Of a stretch of DNA of 64,000 bases, positions 52,524 to 60,868 are shown in pieces (within the stretch, counting starts at the first letter, position 1; the number at the start of each line of letters is the position of its first letter). The stretch lies in assembly GCF_014874065.1 (NCBI RefSeq), contig NZ_JADBEE010000002.1, forward strand, positions 496,001-560,000, read 5' to 3'. The stretch comes from Nesterenkonia halotolerans (lineage in GTDB: Bacteria; Actinomycetota; Actinomycetes; Actinomycetales; Micrococcaceae). The notes under the pieces were generated by a model that searched no databases, was not told where the DNA came from, and saw nothing but the letters and a program-made list of their open reading frames with translations. Position numbers and translations under genes: made by a program.

Positions 52524-52934
52524 ATGAGTCATCCCGAAAGATCCGCAGAGCCGTCCATCGCCGAGTTGATGACTCGGCTCTCGGAGCAGTCTTCCCGGCT
52601 GATCCGGGACGAGCTGAAGCTCGCCCAGGCCGAGCTCACCGCGAAGGCCAAGCGGGGCGGGATCGGCGCCGGGTATTTCGGGGCTGGCGGCGTTCTGGCG
52701 TGGTTCGGCTTCGGAGCGCTCGTCGCCACGGCAATCCTGGGACTGGCAGTGGTGCTGCCGGCCTGGGCCGCCGGGCTGATCGTCACCGTAGTCTTGTTCA
52801 TCGGTGCCGGGATTGCGGCGCTCTTGGGGAAGAAGAAGGTCAAGGACCTCTCGCCCGCCCCTGAACGGACCATCACCAACGTGAACCGAGACGTTGCCGA
52901 GCTCAAGGAGCATGCCCGCCATGACCACGCCTAA
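52524..52934 (+). CDS. Holin-X (superfamily III)/phage-holin-like membrane protein
   Basis: A 136-residue protein with the pattern of actinobacterial holin-X (PF07332) proteins: an amphipathic N-terminal helix (IAELMTRLSEQSSRLIRDEL, KLAQAELTAKAKRGGIGAG) followed by two transmembrane helices (about residues 47-72 and 78-98). AGAGGAG lies 5-6 nt before the ATG. It overlaps the DUF3618 gene by 14 bp. This pairing is a frequent chromosomal unit in actinobacteria; despite the name it is not evidence of a prophage. Confidence 0.85.
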   Translation: MSHPERSAEPSIAELMTRLSEQSSRLIRDELKLAQAELTAKAKRGGIGAGYFGAGGVLAWFGFGALVATAILGLAVVLPAWAAGLIVTVVLFIGAGIAALLGKKKVKDLSPAPERTITNVNRDVAELKEHARHDHA

Positions 52935-53349
52935 CCCCGAAGATCCGCAGCTGCGACGAGCCGCTGGAGGGCCACCTCGCCCGCGTGCTGCGAACAGCCC
53001 GAGTCCGGCCCCCGCACCGGTCCCGGCTCCGCCGGAACCCGGGAAGAACGCCTCCGTGGAGGAGCTCGAGGCTGACCTCGCGCGCACCAGACATGAACTC
53101 GGCGAGACCGTCGGCGCGCTCGCCGGAAAGCTCGACGTCAAGGCGCAGGCCCGTGAACAGGTGGAGGTCGCCAAGAGCCGCCTCGTGGAGCAGCGGGATG
53201 AGGCGCGCGAGCACGTCGCGACCTACCTCACCGAGGCCAAAGGACGCGTCACGGACGAGCGGGGGAGGCCCACGAAGAACGCCTGGCTCGGCGTGACGGC
53301 GGCAGGCGCGGTGGCGACCGTCGTCGCCATCTGCTGGCCTCGCCGCTGA
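52921..53349 (+). CDS. DUF3618 family protein
   Basis: A 142-residue protein. The N-terminal 45 residues are Pro/Ala-rich. Residues about 45-80 (SVEELEADLARTRHELGETV, GALAGKLDVKAQAREQV) are the DUF3618 signature. A charged helix follows, then one C-terminal transmembrane helix (AWLGVTAAGAVATVVAICW). It overlaps the holin-X-like gene by 14 bp, with AAGGAG 10 nt before the ATG. The function is unknown; the pair is probably a membrane-associated complex. Confidence 0.85.
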   Translation: MTTPNPEDPQLRRAAGGPPRPRAANSPSPAPAPVPAPPEPGKNASVEELEADLARTRHELGETVGALAGKLDVKAQAREQVEVAKSRLVEQRDEAREHVATYLTEAKGRVTDERGRPTKNAWLGVTAAGAVATVVAICWPRR

Positions 53350-53446
53350 CCGCTCTGCCTCGAGCTTTTACACCGCCGGAGGTGGCGGCGTCTCGACACG
53401 TGGTCATCATTGTGGTTGAGCATGCGAACCATGGCAGACTCTCCGG

Positions 53447-54697
53447 GTGAGTCGCTCCAAGTCCCCCTCCGCCTCCCCAGAGCCCGGCGACGGTCCCGGC
53501 GGCTCACAGACCCTCTTCACCCGCAGCTTTCTGCTGGCCATCGGGATCAACCTGTGCTTCGGCATGGTCTTCTTCATGCTGGTCACCGGCATGGCGGTCT
53601 ACGCAGCCAGCGAGTTCTCCGTCGGGCAGACCGCCGCAGGGTTCGCCGCCTCCGCCTTCGTGGTCGGGGCACTGGTCTCCCGCATCTTCGCCGGCAAGTA
53701 CGTCGACTTCCTCGGCCGCCGTCGGACCGTGCTGGTCACCCTCGTCTTCTTCGTGCTGGCCTCGGTGGCCTACCTCGTGGTGGACGGCTACGCAGTGCTC
53801 ATCCTGGTCCGGATGGTGCAGGGCGCGGCCTTCGGCTTCGGCCAGACGGCGCTGAACGCGGGCGTCTTCACGCTGATCCCACCCTCCCGTCGCGGGGAGG
53901 GGGCCGGCTACTACCTGGTGGCGAACTCCCTGCCGCAGGCCCTTGGACCGCTGCTCGGAATCCAGGTCAGTCAGTCCCTGGGCTTCCCCGCACTGTTCAT
54001 CACCGCCAGCGTGCTGGCGGCGCTGGCGCTGGTCCTCGCGCTGTGGATCCGGCTTCCGGAGGCGCCGGCCAACACCCAGAGCCTGCGACGACGGCTGATG
54101 CTCAAGCCCGGCGACATCTTCGAACGCCGAGCGATCCCGGTGGCGCTGGTCGGGATGATGCTCTCCGTGGGCTTCGCCTCCGTGATCACCTTCCTGGACA
54201 GCTTCACCCGCGGCGAGAACATGGACAACGTGGGCAGCCTGTACTTCGTCATCTTCGCCGCCGTCGTACTGATCACTCGGCTCTTCGTGGGGCGGCTGCA
54301 CGACTACTACGGGGACAACACCGTGATCTACCCGACGGTGGTGATGTTCTTCGGCGCCATGGCGCTGCTGGCCTGGTCGCCCAACGAGACGGTGGTGCTG
54401 CTCTCCGCGGTGCTGGCTGGGTTCGGGCACGGGTCCCTGTTGCCGGTGCTGCAGGCCACCATCGCCTCCGCCGTGCCGGCCCACCGGGTCAGCATCGGGC
54501 TCTCCACGTTCCTGATCTTCATGGACTCAGGCGTCGGGCTCTCCCCGCTGCTGCTCGGGCCATTGGCCGACCTCGGCGGCTACCGGTTCATGTATGGCGC
54601 CTGCGCGGGGCTCATCCTCGCGGCGATGATCGTCTATTGGCTGCTCCACGGCCGCTACGACGTCCGGCAGGGGACACCTCGGCGCCCACGGGATTGA
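53447..54697 (+). CDS. Major facilitator superfamily transporter
   Basis: A 416-residue MFS protein with about twelve hydrophobic helices. The loop 2-3 signature is present as GKYVDFLGRRRTVLVTL and the second-half counterpart as GRLHDYYGDNTVIY. Helix 1 is LLAIGINLCFGMVFFMLVTG. The N-terminus has a short Ser/Pro-rich tail. The start is GTG at 53447. The substrate cannot be told; family members include drug and sugar efflux pumps. Its stop codon lies in one copy of a 19-bp direct repeat shared with the 3' flank of the convergent TagF-like gene. Confidence 0.88.
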   Translation: MSRSKSPSASPEPGDGPGGSQTLFTRSFLLAIGINLCFGMVFFMLVTGMAVYAASEFSVGQTAAGFAASAFVVGALVSRIFAGKYVDFLGRRRTVLVTLVFFVLASVAYLVVDGYAVLILVRMVQGAAFGFGQTALNAGVFTLIPPSRRGEGAGYYLVANSLPQALGPLLGIQVSQSLGFPALFITASVLAALALVLALWIRLPEAPANTQSLRRRLMLKPGDIFERRAIPVALVGMMLSVGFASVITFLDSFTRGENMDNVGSLYFVIFAAVVLITRLFVGRLHDYYGDNTVIYPTVVMFFGAMALLAWSPNETVVLLSAVLAGFGHGSLLPVLQATIASAVPAHRVSIGLSTFLIFMDSGVGLSPLLLGPLADLGGYRFMYGACAGLILAAMIVYWLLHGRYDVRQGTPRRPRD

Positions 54698-54741
54698 GCC
54701 TCCGGCGTCGGCACTGTTGGGTGCCCACGGGAGTGAGCCTC
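54684..54741. repeat. Two direct repeats of 19 bp at convergent gene ends
   Basis: GCCCACGGGATTGAGCCTC (54684-54702) recurs at 54723-54741 with one mismatch, 39 bp apart. The first copy contains the MFS stop codon; the second ends next to the TagF-like stop. It looks like a local duplication. Confidence 0.85.
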
Positions 54742-54742
54742 G

Positions 54743-55885
54743 TCAGACCTGCTTCAGCTGCAGCGCGTCCACGATCCGGTCCGCGCAGCGCGGGTTCTCT
54801 TCGGGCAGCGACCCGTCCGGGTTCGTGACGAAGTCCAGGTGGCGGGAGCGGAACTCGTTGTAGTCCGTGTCCTCCAGCGCCAATGCGGTGGAGACCGCCT
54901 CGGCAGCAGAGGTGGCGATGGGGCCGGGGACCTCGGCGAAGTAATCCAGCGCGAGCCCGCGGGCCTTGAGGTAGTAGTCCATGTCGTAGGGCCAGAACAC
55001 CAGCGGGATGTCCCGCAGGGTGGCCTCATAGGTGATGGCTGAGTAGTCGGTGATGACCACGTCGGCCACGCTGAGCCAGTCCAGGATCCCGAAGTCTCCG
55101 GTGCCGATGATGACCCCGTTGGACTCCGGCACCGGGGTGCGATCCGCCGGGTGCGGCAGCATCACGAGGTTGCCGAGGTCGCCGTCGAACGCTGCTGCCA
55201 GCTCCAGGTAGGAGACCTGCTGGCCGCGGCGGAAGGTGGGCACGTAGATCACGGTCTTGCCGTGGGCCAGCTGGGGGTGGTGCTGCAGGATGCGATCCCG
55301 CCGGGCCGCACTGCCGGCGTCGTCGAGGAGGTAGTCCACTCGGGGCATGCCGAGTGGCTGGACCATCTCGGGCGGGACGCCGAAGGCCTCGGCGTAGGTC
55401 GCGGCCGTATAGCTGCCGGAGGCGCAGATGAACGAGTAGTTCTCATGCATGCGGATCGAGTTCGCGACCCGCGGGGCCAATCCCTCCCGGCGGCCCGAGG
55501 CCAGGTGGCCGAACTTCTTGATCGCGCCCAGGGCGTGCCAGATCTGGCCGATCTTCAGATCCTTTCGGTGGTTCAGGATGCTCACAGGGATGATGTAGCC
55601 GTCCACGAGGCAGCCGTCGCAGGTGGCCAGGTGGTACATCTCGCGCAGCGCGCGGCCGATGTAGCTGGGGCTGAGCTTATTGTGCTTGATCACGATCACG
55701 CGGTGCCCGGGATGCTTGCGCTTCAGCGATTCCTGCAGCAGCTTGAAATCCGCCGAGATCTGCCGCGGCTCGCGGGTGATCAGCACGACCTTCTTCTGCA
55801 CCGGCAGCAGCTTCATGCCAGCGTAGATCGCCCGCGCGCCGAACGTCAGGACGCTCAGCGCATGAGGCAAAGCCGCTTTGATCAC
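54743..55885 (-). CDS. CDP-glycerol glycerophosphotransferase family protein (TagF/TagB-like)
   Basis: A 380-residue protein of the teichoic-acid glycerophosphotransferase family. Landmarks include QIWHALGAIKKFGHLASG (the WHA-x-G-x-x-KKFG catalytic His), RMHENYSFICASGSYTAAT, PLGMPRVDYLLDD, VIYVPTFRRGQQVSYLELAA, VVITDYSAITYEATLRDIPL and FWPYDMDYYLKARGLALDY. It transfers glycerol phosphate from CDP-glycerol to a lipid-linked acceptor at the cytoplasmic membrane face. The start is GTG with GAGGAG upstream. It lies 5.5 kb from the tagD pair that would make its substrate. Length is closer to TagB-like enzymes than to long polymerases. Confidence 0.9.
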   Translation of the reverse strand: MIKAALPHALSVLTFGARAIYAGMKLLPVQKKVVLITREPRQISADFKLLQESLKRKHPGHRVIVIKHNKLSPSYIGRALREMYHLATCDGCLVDGYIIPVSILNHRKDLKIGQIWHALGAIKKFGHLASGRREGLAPRVANSIRMHENYSFICASGSYTAATYAEAFGVPPEMVQPLGMPRVDYLLDDAGSAARRDRILQHHPQLAHGKTVIYVPTFRRGQQVSYLELAAAFDGDLGNLVMLPHPADRTPVPESNGVIIGTGDFGILDWLSVADVVITDYSAITYEATLRDIPLVFWPYDMDYYLKARGLALDYFAEVPGPIATSAAEAVSTALALEDTDYNEFRSRHLDFVTNPDGSLPEENPRCADRIVDALQLKQV

Positions 55886-56043
55886 GCTGCTCCTCGTGGT
55901 GACGGGTTCATCCGCGCGGTTTCAAGATGTCTCATCTTGTTTCACAGACGAACTTATCTGCTGTTGCTGTCACCTTAGCGCACGCTCTCACGCGACCGGT
56001 CGTGGCGGCGCGGCGTCGGCGGGACGTGTGGCCACCGAGGGGC

Positions 56044-56688
56044 TCAGATGGTGACATCGCCCTTGGGGCTGTGAAAGGTCACGGACATGATCCCGGGCGT
56101 GCCGGAGGGGGCGATCCACTCCACATCCACGTCTTCGAAGGGATCCACGTTCGGGCAGGCCAGCCACTCGGTGACCCGGTCCGGGGAGCCGGCGATGCTG
56201 AGCTTGGTCAGCGAGGCCTCCGGGGGATAGGCCTGCGAGGGGTGCAGCTCACCGGTGCCTTCGTTCCAGCGCAGCAGGTAGGGCACCTGGGGGTCGGCGA
56301 TGAGCCCCTTGATGCCGATCTGCTGCCAGGTCAGCTCCTGACCGTCGGGGAACTTGCGGTTGCCGGGGACTGCCTTGCGGCCCAGTCGCTCTTCGAAGGG
56401 GGAGAGGTCATCGACGCTCACGCACCAGCCCATCCATCCGCCGCCCATCTGGGAGCGGTTGCGGACTGCCTGGCCGAAGGGGGCCTTATCGGCGCTGGGG
56501 TGGTCCAGCACCTCCACGATCTCCAGGTACTGGCGGTTGGCCAGCGGGATGATCGCGTTGCGGGTCCCGAACCGCGGATGCATGCCGCCACGGACGCGCT
56601 CCACGCCCAGAGCATCGGTGATTCGTTCCACCGTGGCTGCCATTCCATCGGGACCAACTGCATACGAGACGTGATCGAGGCGCATCAT
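56044..56688 (-). CDS. VOC/glyoxalase-like domain protein
   Basis: A 214-residue protein of the vicinal oxygen chelate type (Glyoxalase-like, PF13468 group). It starts MMRLDHVSYAVGPDG, with RFGTRNAIIPLANRQYLEIV (about residues 43-62), MGGGWMGWCVSVDDLSPFEE and a final TPGIMSVTFHSPKGDVTI. The His in DHV and Glu in YLEIVE fit metal positions. The enzymatic role is unknown. It is separated from the TagF-like gene by about 160 bp and is divergent from SURF1. Confidence 0.83.
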   Translation of the reverse strand: MMRLDHVSYAVGPDGMAATVERITDALGVERVRGGMHPRFGTRNAIIPLANRQYLEIVEVLDHPSADKAPFGQAVRNRSQMGGGWMGWCVSVDDLSPFEERLGRKAVPGNRKFPDGQELTWQQIGIKGLIADPQVPYLLRWNEGTGELHPSQAYPPEASLTKLSIAGSPDRVTEWLACPNVDPFEDVDVEWIAPSGTPGIMSVTFHSPKGDVTI

Positions 56689-56812
56689 GGCCCAATCATG
56701 GCACCAGGTGCCGTTGAGAATTAAATCCTCGGAAGAATCCATACTTTTTTGAATTTTTCTACCGAATGTAGAAATATCACGACGACGGCGCACCCGCCCG
56801 GTTCACGACGCG

Positions 56813-56818
56813 TATCCT
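56813..56818 (+). promoter_or_regulatory. -10 box of a leaderless promoter (SURF1 gene)
   Basis: TATCCT ends 6 nt before the GTG at 56825. Confidence 0.5.
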
Positions 56819-56824
56819 TGGTGG

Positions 56825-57670
56825 GTGCTCAAGACCGCCATGCAGCCCAAATGGATCGGAACCCTAGTCCTCGCGCTGGTTCTGGCCTCCGTCTTCGTGG
56901 TGCTGAGCGCCTGGCAGTTCAGCCAGTCCGAGACCGAACCGGTCCCCACTGAAGACATCACCGAGACTCCCGTTGCGCTGACCGAGGTCCATCAGCCCGA
57001 GCAGGCGATGACCGTGGCCGAGGCGGACCGGATCGTCGACTTCAGCGGTGAATTCCTCCCTGACACCCAGGTGCTCATCGAGGAGCGGCTGCAGAACGGG
57101 GAGACCGGCTACTGGGTGATCGGCGCTTTCCGTCCCGATGACGCTCCGGGGGAGAACATCATCCCGGTGGTGCGCGGCTGGGTGGCCGATCCGGCGGACG
57201 CTGACGCGCAGCCCGCAGAGCAGGAACTCACGATTCAGGGCCGGCTGCTGCCGCCCGAGGCTCCCGGCCCGGGTCCGCGGGAGTACGCCGAAGATGGCAC
57301 GCAGATCTTCCCGACGCTGTCCCCGGCGGAGCTCATCAATGTGTGGGACCAGCCCGGGTATTCCGGCTTCGTGGTGGCCTTCGACATGCTCGACGCTGCC
57401 GGAGACGAGGTGGGGGCGGCGTCGTCGTCCTCGGCTCTGGAACCGGTGGAGGTCGGACCCCAGCCCGAGGCCACGGGATTCAACTGGCTGAACCTGTTCT
57501 ATGGGGTGGAATGGACGGTCTTCGCCGGATTCGCCTTCTACCTGTGGTGGCGCCTGGTCAAGGATGCCCACGAGAAGCAGCTGGAGGAAGAGCGGCTGGA
57601 CCGCGAATGGCAGGAGCAGTGGCGGGCCGAACAGCTCGCGCTGCGCGAGCAGAACCGAACGGAAGACTGA
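56825..57670 (+). CDS. SURF1 family protein (cytochrome oxidase assembly)
   Basis: A 281-residue SURF1-like protein. One N-terminal transmembrane helix (WIGTLVLALVLASVFVVLSA, then WQF) and one near the C-terminus (LFYGVEWTVFAGFAFYLWWR) flank an extracytoplasmic domain with the expected VVDFSGEFLP-like, YWVIGAFRPDD and IPVVRGWVADPADA segments. SURF1 helps assemble the haem a centre of aa3-type oxidase. The start is a GTG supported by a leaderless promoter. A DUF3817 gene follows after 6 bp, a common actinobacterial pairing. Confidence 0.9.
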   Translation: MLKTAMQPKWIGTLVLALVLASVFVVLSAWQFSQSETEPVPTEDITETPVALTEVHQPEQAMTVAEADRIVDFSGEFLPDTQVLIEERLQNGETGYWVIGAFRPDDAPGENIIPVVRGWVADPADADAQPAEQELTIQGRLLPPEAPGPGPREYAEDGTQIFPTLSPAELINVWDQPGYSGFVVAFDMLDAAGDEVGAASSSSALEPVEVGPQPEATGFNWLNLFYGVEWTVFAGFAFYLWWRLVKDAHEKQLEEERLDREWQEQWRAEQLALREQNRTED

Positions 57671-57676
57671 CGACGC

Positions 57677-58207
57677 ATGACTGATTCCTCGACGACCGGC
57701 TCCACTGGCTCTGACCCGCGCTCTGCTGGCGCGGCCGACGACATCCCGCCCGCGCCGCCGCGTCCCAAGCAGCGCCGCTTCGCCGGCACCGCCGCGCAGA
57801 TCCAGGGCTCGCTGACCTTCTATAAGTTCTTCGCCTTCGCCACCGGCATCATGCTGCTGATCCTGGTGGCGAAGATGATCATGGACTACGGCTTCGGCTA
57901 CGAGCTCTACGCCGGTGGCACGACCGCCGCAGGGGCCGAGAACACGCTGGGCTTCTACCCGAAGGAATCCGTGGTCGACGGGACCGGGATCTCCTATTGG
58001 ACCGCGGTGGTCCACGGCTGGATCTACGTCATTTACATCATCGCCGGATTCCGACTCTGGTACCTGATGAACTGGAAGATCGGTCGGCTGATCACGATCG
58101 TGCTCGGCGGCGTCGTGCCGTTCCTGAGCTTCGTGGTGGAGCGCAAGATCGCCCGCGAGGTGCGCCTCGACATGGAATCCAACCCGGAGGCCGTGCGGCG
58201 GTACTAA
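57677..58207 (+). CDS. DUF3817 domain membrane protein
   Basis: A 176-residue protein. After a Ser/Thr/Pro-rich 35-residue N-terminus come three hydrophobic segments with the DUF3817 pattern: SLTFYKFFAFATGIMLLILV (about residues 45-65), YWTAVVHGWIYVIYIIAGFR (about 107-126) and IGRLITIVLGGVVPFLSFVV. The central HGW and C-terminal ERK are family features. It is in one operon with SURF1, 6 bp apart. The function is unknown, though membership in respiratory-gene neighbourhoods is typical. Confidence 0.87.
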   Translation: MTDSSTTGSTGSDPRSAGAADDIPPAPPRPKQRRFAGTAAQIQGSLTFYKFFAFATGIMLLILVAKMIMDYGFGYELYAGGTTAAGAENTLGFYPKESVVDGTGISYWTAVVHGWIYVIYIIAGFRLWYLMNWKIGRLITIVLGGVVPFLSFVVERKIAREVRLDMESNPEAVRRY

Positions 58208-58251
58208 GCGGGCTCCGCGCTCTGATCTCGCGGTGCTGAGGCTCCTCGGGG

Positions 58252-59457
58252 CTATCGGGCCGCGGCGGTCGCGAGGGTGCGGGTGCGCCGCGCCCAGAAC
58301 AGCACGGGGATCAGCAGCAGAGCGAGCAGTCCGCCGCCCAGCGAGAGGTACGCGAAGCTCGTCGCGGCCATCACCATCCCAGACATCGCGCCGCCGCCCG
58401 CCCCGGCCAGGGCGATCAGCACGTCGATCCCGCCCTGCGTGCGCGGACGGTTCTCCGGGACCGTCGCGTCCACGACCAGCGCGGTGCCGGCGATGAGCCC
58501 CACATTCCACCCCACCCCGAGCAGGATCAGCGCCAGGATGAGCAGGCCCAGGGAATCGCCCGGTGCGGCCGCACCGACCAGCCCCGCGGCGAGCAAGATC
58601 ACGGCCGCCGCGACGCTCATCGGGATCCGCCCGAGCTTGTCCACCAGCACGCCGGTGACCAGGGAGGGCAGCCACATGGCGCCCACATGCAGCCCGATGA
58701 CCAGACCGACCGAGCCGAGCCCGTGACCGTGCGCGAGCATGTGGATCGGGGTCATCGTCATGATCGCGACCATGGCGATCTGCGTGAGCACCATGACGGT
58801 CGCCCCGATATACGCCCCGGTGCCGGGCTTGGGGGCGGGGTCGGCGTCTGGTGCGGTGCGTGCCACGTCAGGGGAGGTCGCTGGGGTGGCTGTGTCGCTG
58901 AGGCTTGTATCTGCCGCGACTGCAGCCTCCGCGGCGGCGAGTTCTTTCGCCAGCAGAAACGGGTCCGGTCGCAGGAAGACGAACAGGATCACGCCCGCGG
59001 CGAGATACGCCGCGGCGGCCAGCAGGAACGGCCCGGCCAGCGGAGGAATGCCCATGCTCCGGGCAAGATCCCCGAGCGGCTCCACCAGATTCGGCCCCGC
59101 CACCGCGCCGAGCGTGGTGGCCACCATGGCGATGCTGATCGCGGTGGCTCGGCGGGAATCCGGCGCCAGATCGGTCCCGGCGTAGCGGGCCTGCAGATTC
59201 GTGGCCGTCCCCGCGCCGTAGACGAACAGCGCGAGAAACAGCATCGGCACCTGATCGGCGACGGCGGCGGCCACCACTCCGAGCGCTCCGAGCCCGCCCG
59301 CGCTGAACCCGATGCCCAGCCCGATCCGTCGGCCCCAGCGCTGGCTGACTCGACCCACGGTGAACGCCGCCAGCGCGGATCCCAGCGTGAACAGCGCGAT
59401 GGGCAGCCCGGCCAGGCTCGCCGAGCCCAGCATGTCCTGGGCCAGCAGCGCTCCCAC
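58252..59457 (-). CDS. Major facilitator superfamily transporter with an apparent 5' frameshift
   Basis: A 401-residue MFS-like frame with about eleven helices; GRVSQRWGRRIGLGIG and DKLGRIPMSVAAAVIL are the two loop signatures. The first helix (TLIVVVCSQILGGAGL) lies upstream of the first usable start (GTG 59457), in the same frame but with no ATG, GTG or TTG before it. An ATG at 59566, with a leaderless -10 box TATGAT 6 nt upstream, would enter this frame if the C5/G5 run at 59552-59556 were one base shorter, giving MTHRGALQRAQVQRRTLIVV. So the gene is probably frameshifted at that run, phase-variable, or affected by a sequencing error. The substrate is unknown. Confidence 0.82.
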   Translation of the reverse strand: MGALLAQDMLGSASLAGLPIALFTLGSALAAFTVGRVSQRWGRRIGLGIGFSAGGLGALGVVAAAVADQVPMLFLALFVYGAGTATNLQARYAGTDLAPDSRRATAISIAMVATTLGAVAGPNLVEPLGDLARSMGIPPLAGPFLLAAAAYLAAGVILFVFLRPDPFLLAKELAAAEAAVAADTSLSDTATPATSPDVARTAPDADPAPKPGTGAYIGATVMVLTQIAMVAIMTMTPIHMLAHGHGLGSVGLVIGLHVGAMWLPSLVTGVLVDKLGRIPMSVAAAVILLAAGLVGAAAPGDSLGLLILALILLGVGWNVGLIAGTALVVDATVPENRPRTQGGIDVLIALAGAGGGAMSGMVMAATSFAYLSLGGGLLALLLIPVLFWARRTRTLATAAAR

Positions 59458-59572
59458 GGTGACCCCCGCGGCGAGCCCGGCACCACCCAGGATCTGGCTG
59501 CAGACGACGACGATGAGCGTGCGCCGCTGAACCTGCGCCCGCTGCAGCGCACCCCCGGTGAGTCATGCACGC

Positions 59573-59578
59573 ATCATA
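59573..59578 (-). promoter_or_regulatory. -10 box of a leaderless promoter pointing at ATG 59566 (MFS gene)
   Basis: On the minus strand TATGAT ends 6 nt before the ATG at 59566. This supports 59566 as the ancestral start of the frameshifted MFS gene. Confidence 0.5.
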
Positions 59579-59640
59579 GACCGGGCCCGTCCCCGCAGCC
59601 GCGCGCGGGACCGACCCAACGTCCACCCCAGCCCGCCCCA

Positions 59641-59714
59641 CATCGATTGGGCGGAAATCGTCGGAATGAGCGACCCCGGGACGGCCCATTCCGACGATTC
59701 CTGCCCAATGGATG
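59641..59714. repeat. REP-like long stem-loop, copy 1
   Basis: Two 28-bp arms (59641-59668 and 59687-59714) pair at 25 of 28 positions around an 18-nt loop. The left arm, with core GGAAATCGTCGGAATG, is identical in all 28 positions to that of copy 2 at 60790-60817. It lies between the MFS gene and the alpha/beta hydrolase. Confidence 0.88.
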
Positions 59715-59871
59715 GGGGAGAGCTGGGGACTCTGCAACCCGAGGGCGAAAACGGGCGCTATCGGTGCCCCGGCGGGCAGGGTTATTCCACCCGTTTGTGC
59801 CCCAGGGATGTGGGGGAGCGGCGTCGTCGTCGTTCTCGGGCTGAATCGCCGGCGGGTTGCGGTGTCCCCGC

Positions 59872-60669
59872 TCAGTCTGCGGTGAAGAAGGCCCTGAGCA
59901 GGGTGGTGAACACCTCGGGCTTCTCGGCGTGGACCCAGTGGCCTGCGTCCTTGATGGTCGTCTGGCTCACCAGCGGAAAGAGCTTTCGCATCGCGGATTC
60001 GTACTCGTCCTGCACGTAGCCGGAGTTCGCTCCCGCAATCCAGAGCACGGGGCCGTCGAACTGTTCGCCGTCGAACTCCGGAAAATCCCCGATCGCCGGC
60101 AGCGACTTATGGAGCAGGTCCAGGTTGACCCTCCAGCGGAATCCGTCACCGGAGCGGACCAGGCTCTGCAGCAGGAACCCGCGGACCATCTTCTCCGGGA
60201 TCGGTTCCTGCAGAAACTCGTCAGCCTCCCCGCGTGAGGAGAGCCTGTCCAGGTCGATGCGGCTCAGGCTGCTGATCAGGTGGTCGAAATCAGCCATGGA
60301 CTCGTGAGCGACCGGGGAGATGTCGACGACGGCGAGGCGGCTGACCAGCTCTGGATGCCTCAACGCCAGCACCATGGCAACTTTGCCGCCCATCGAATGA
60401 CCCAGCAGATGCACCGGGCCGTCACTCGCCACAGTGCTCCGGAGGTGCTCCGCCACGATGTCCGCCTGCTCGACGTAGTCGAACGTCTCGGTCCACTCGG
60501 AAGCGCCGTGGTTGGGAAGATCCACCAGCTCTGATTGCAGGTCGGGCGTGAGCGCCTTGGCGATCTGCGTGAAATTCTTGCCCTGCCCGAAGAGCCCGTG
60601 CAGGAACACCACGGTCTCACCCGTCTCACCGACGTGCTGGGCGTGGAGCGGAGCTGGGTCGGCAGTCAT
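59872..60669 (-). CDS. Alpha/beta fold hydrolase (YbfF-like esterase group)
   Basis: A 265-residue alpha/beta hydrolase. It has the oxyanion-hole region VVFLHGLFGQGKNFTQIAKA, the nucleophile elbow LLGHSMGGKVAMVLALRHPE (Ser at about residue 96), VVDISPVAH, and the catalytic His in DAGHWVHAEKPE (about residue 244). The FGQGKNF form resembles YbfF/ABHD11-type acyl-thioesterase or esterase proteins. The natural substrate is unknown. AGGAAAG precedes the ATG. REP-like stem-loops flank the gene on both sides. Confidence 0.88.
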   Translation of the reverse strand: MTADPAPLHAQHVGETGETVVFLHGLFGQGKNFTQIAKALTPDLQSELVDLPNHGASEWTETFDYVEQADIVAEHLRSTVASDGPVHLLGHSMGGKVAMVLALRHPELVSRLAVVDISPVAHESMADFDHLISSLSRIDLDRLSSRGEADEFLQEPIPEKMVRGFLLQSLVRSGDGFRWRVNLDLLHKSLPAIGDFPEFDGEQFDGPVLWIAGANSGYVQDEYESAMRKLFPLVSQTTIKDAGHWVHAEKPEVFTTLLRAFFTAD

Positions 60670-60784
60670 GATGAGTCTTTCCTGTCCTGCATGGGGCGCG
60701 TGTGGTCCCGTACATCCTAGGCGGGACCGTCAGCGGGGCGGGAATGTGTGGGGGAAGTCGCATCGTCGTCGTGCCTTGGGGAAA

Positions 60785-60868
60785 CCCCGCATCGATTGGG
60801 CGGAAATCGTCGGAATGCGGGTCCTCGGTGCGGCTCATACCGACGATTTCTGCCCAACAGATGCGGGG
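60785..60868. repeat. REP-like long stem-loop, copy 2
   Basis: Arms of 33 bp (60785-60817 and 60836-60868) pair with four mismatches around an 18-nt loop; the outer 5 bp (CCCCG/CGGGG) pair perfectly. It lies between the divergent hydrolase and guaA starts, so it sits in a promoter-bearing intergenic region. Apart from the repeat, the 346 bp between the genes hold only the guaA promoter and no further gene that I can support. Confidence 0.9.

Noticed and set aside
52524-52934. Prophage remnant, suggested by the holin-like protein
   Set aside because: Holin-X family proteins are common chromosomal genes in actinobacteria and no other phage gene is nearby.
53370-53390. Rho-independent terminator after the DUF3618 gene
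   Set aside because: A CCGCC/GGCGG stem is present but it is short and has no T run.
53410-54828. 472-aa plus-strand frame
   Set aside because: Arg/Gly-rich shadow in another frame of the MFS gene.
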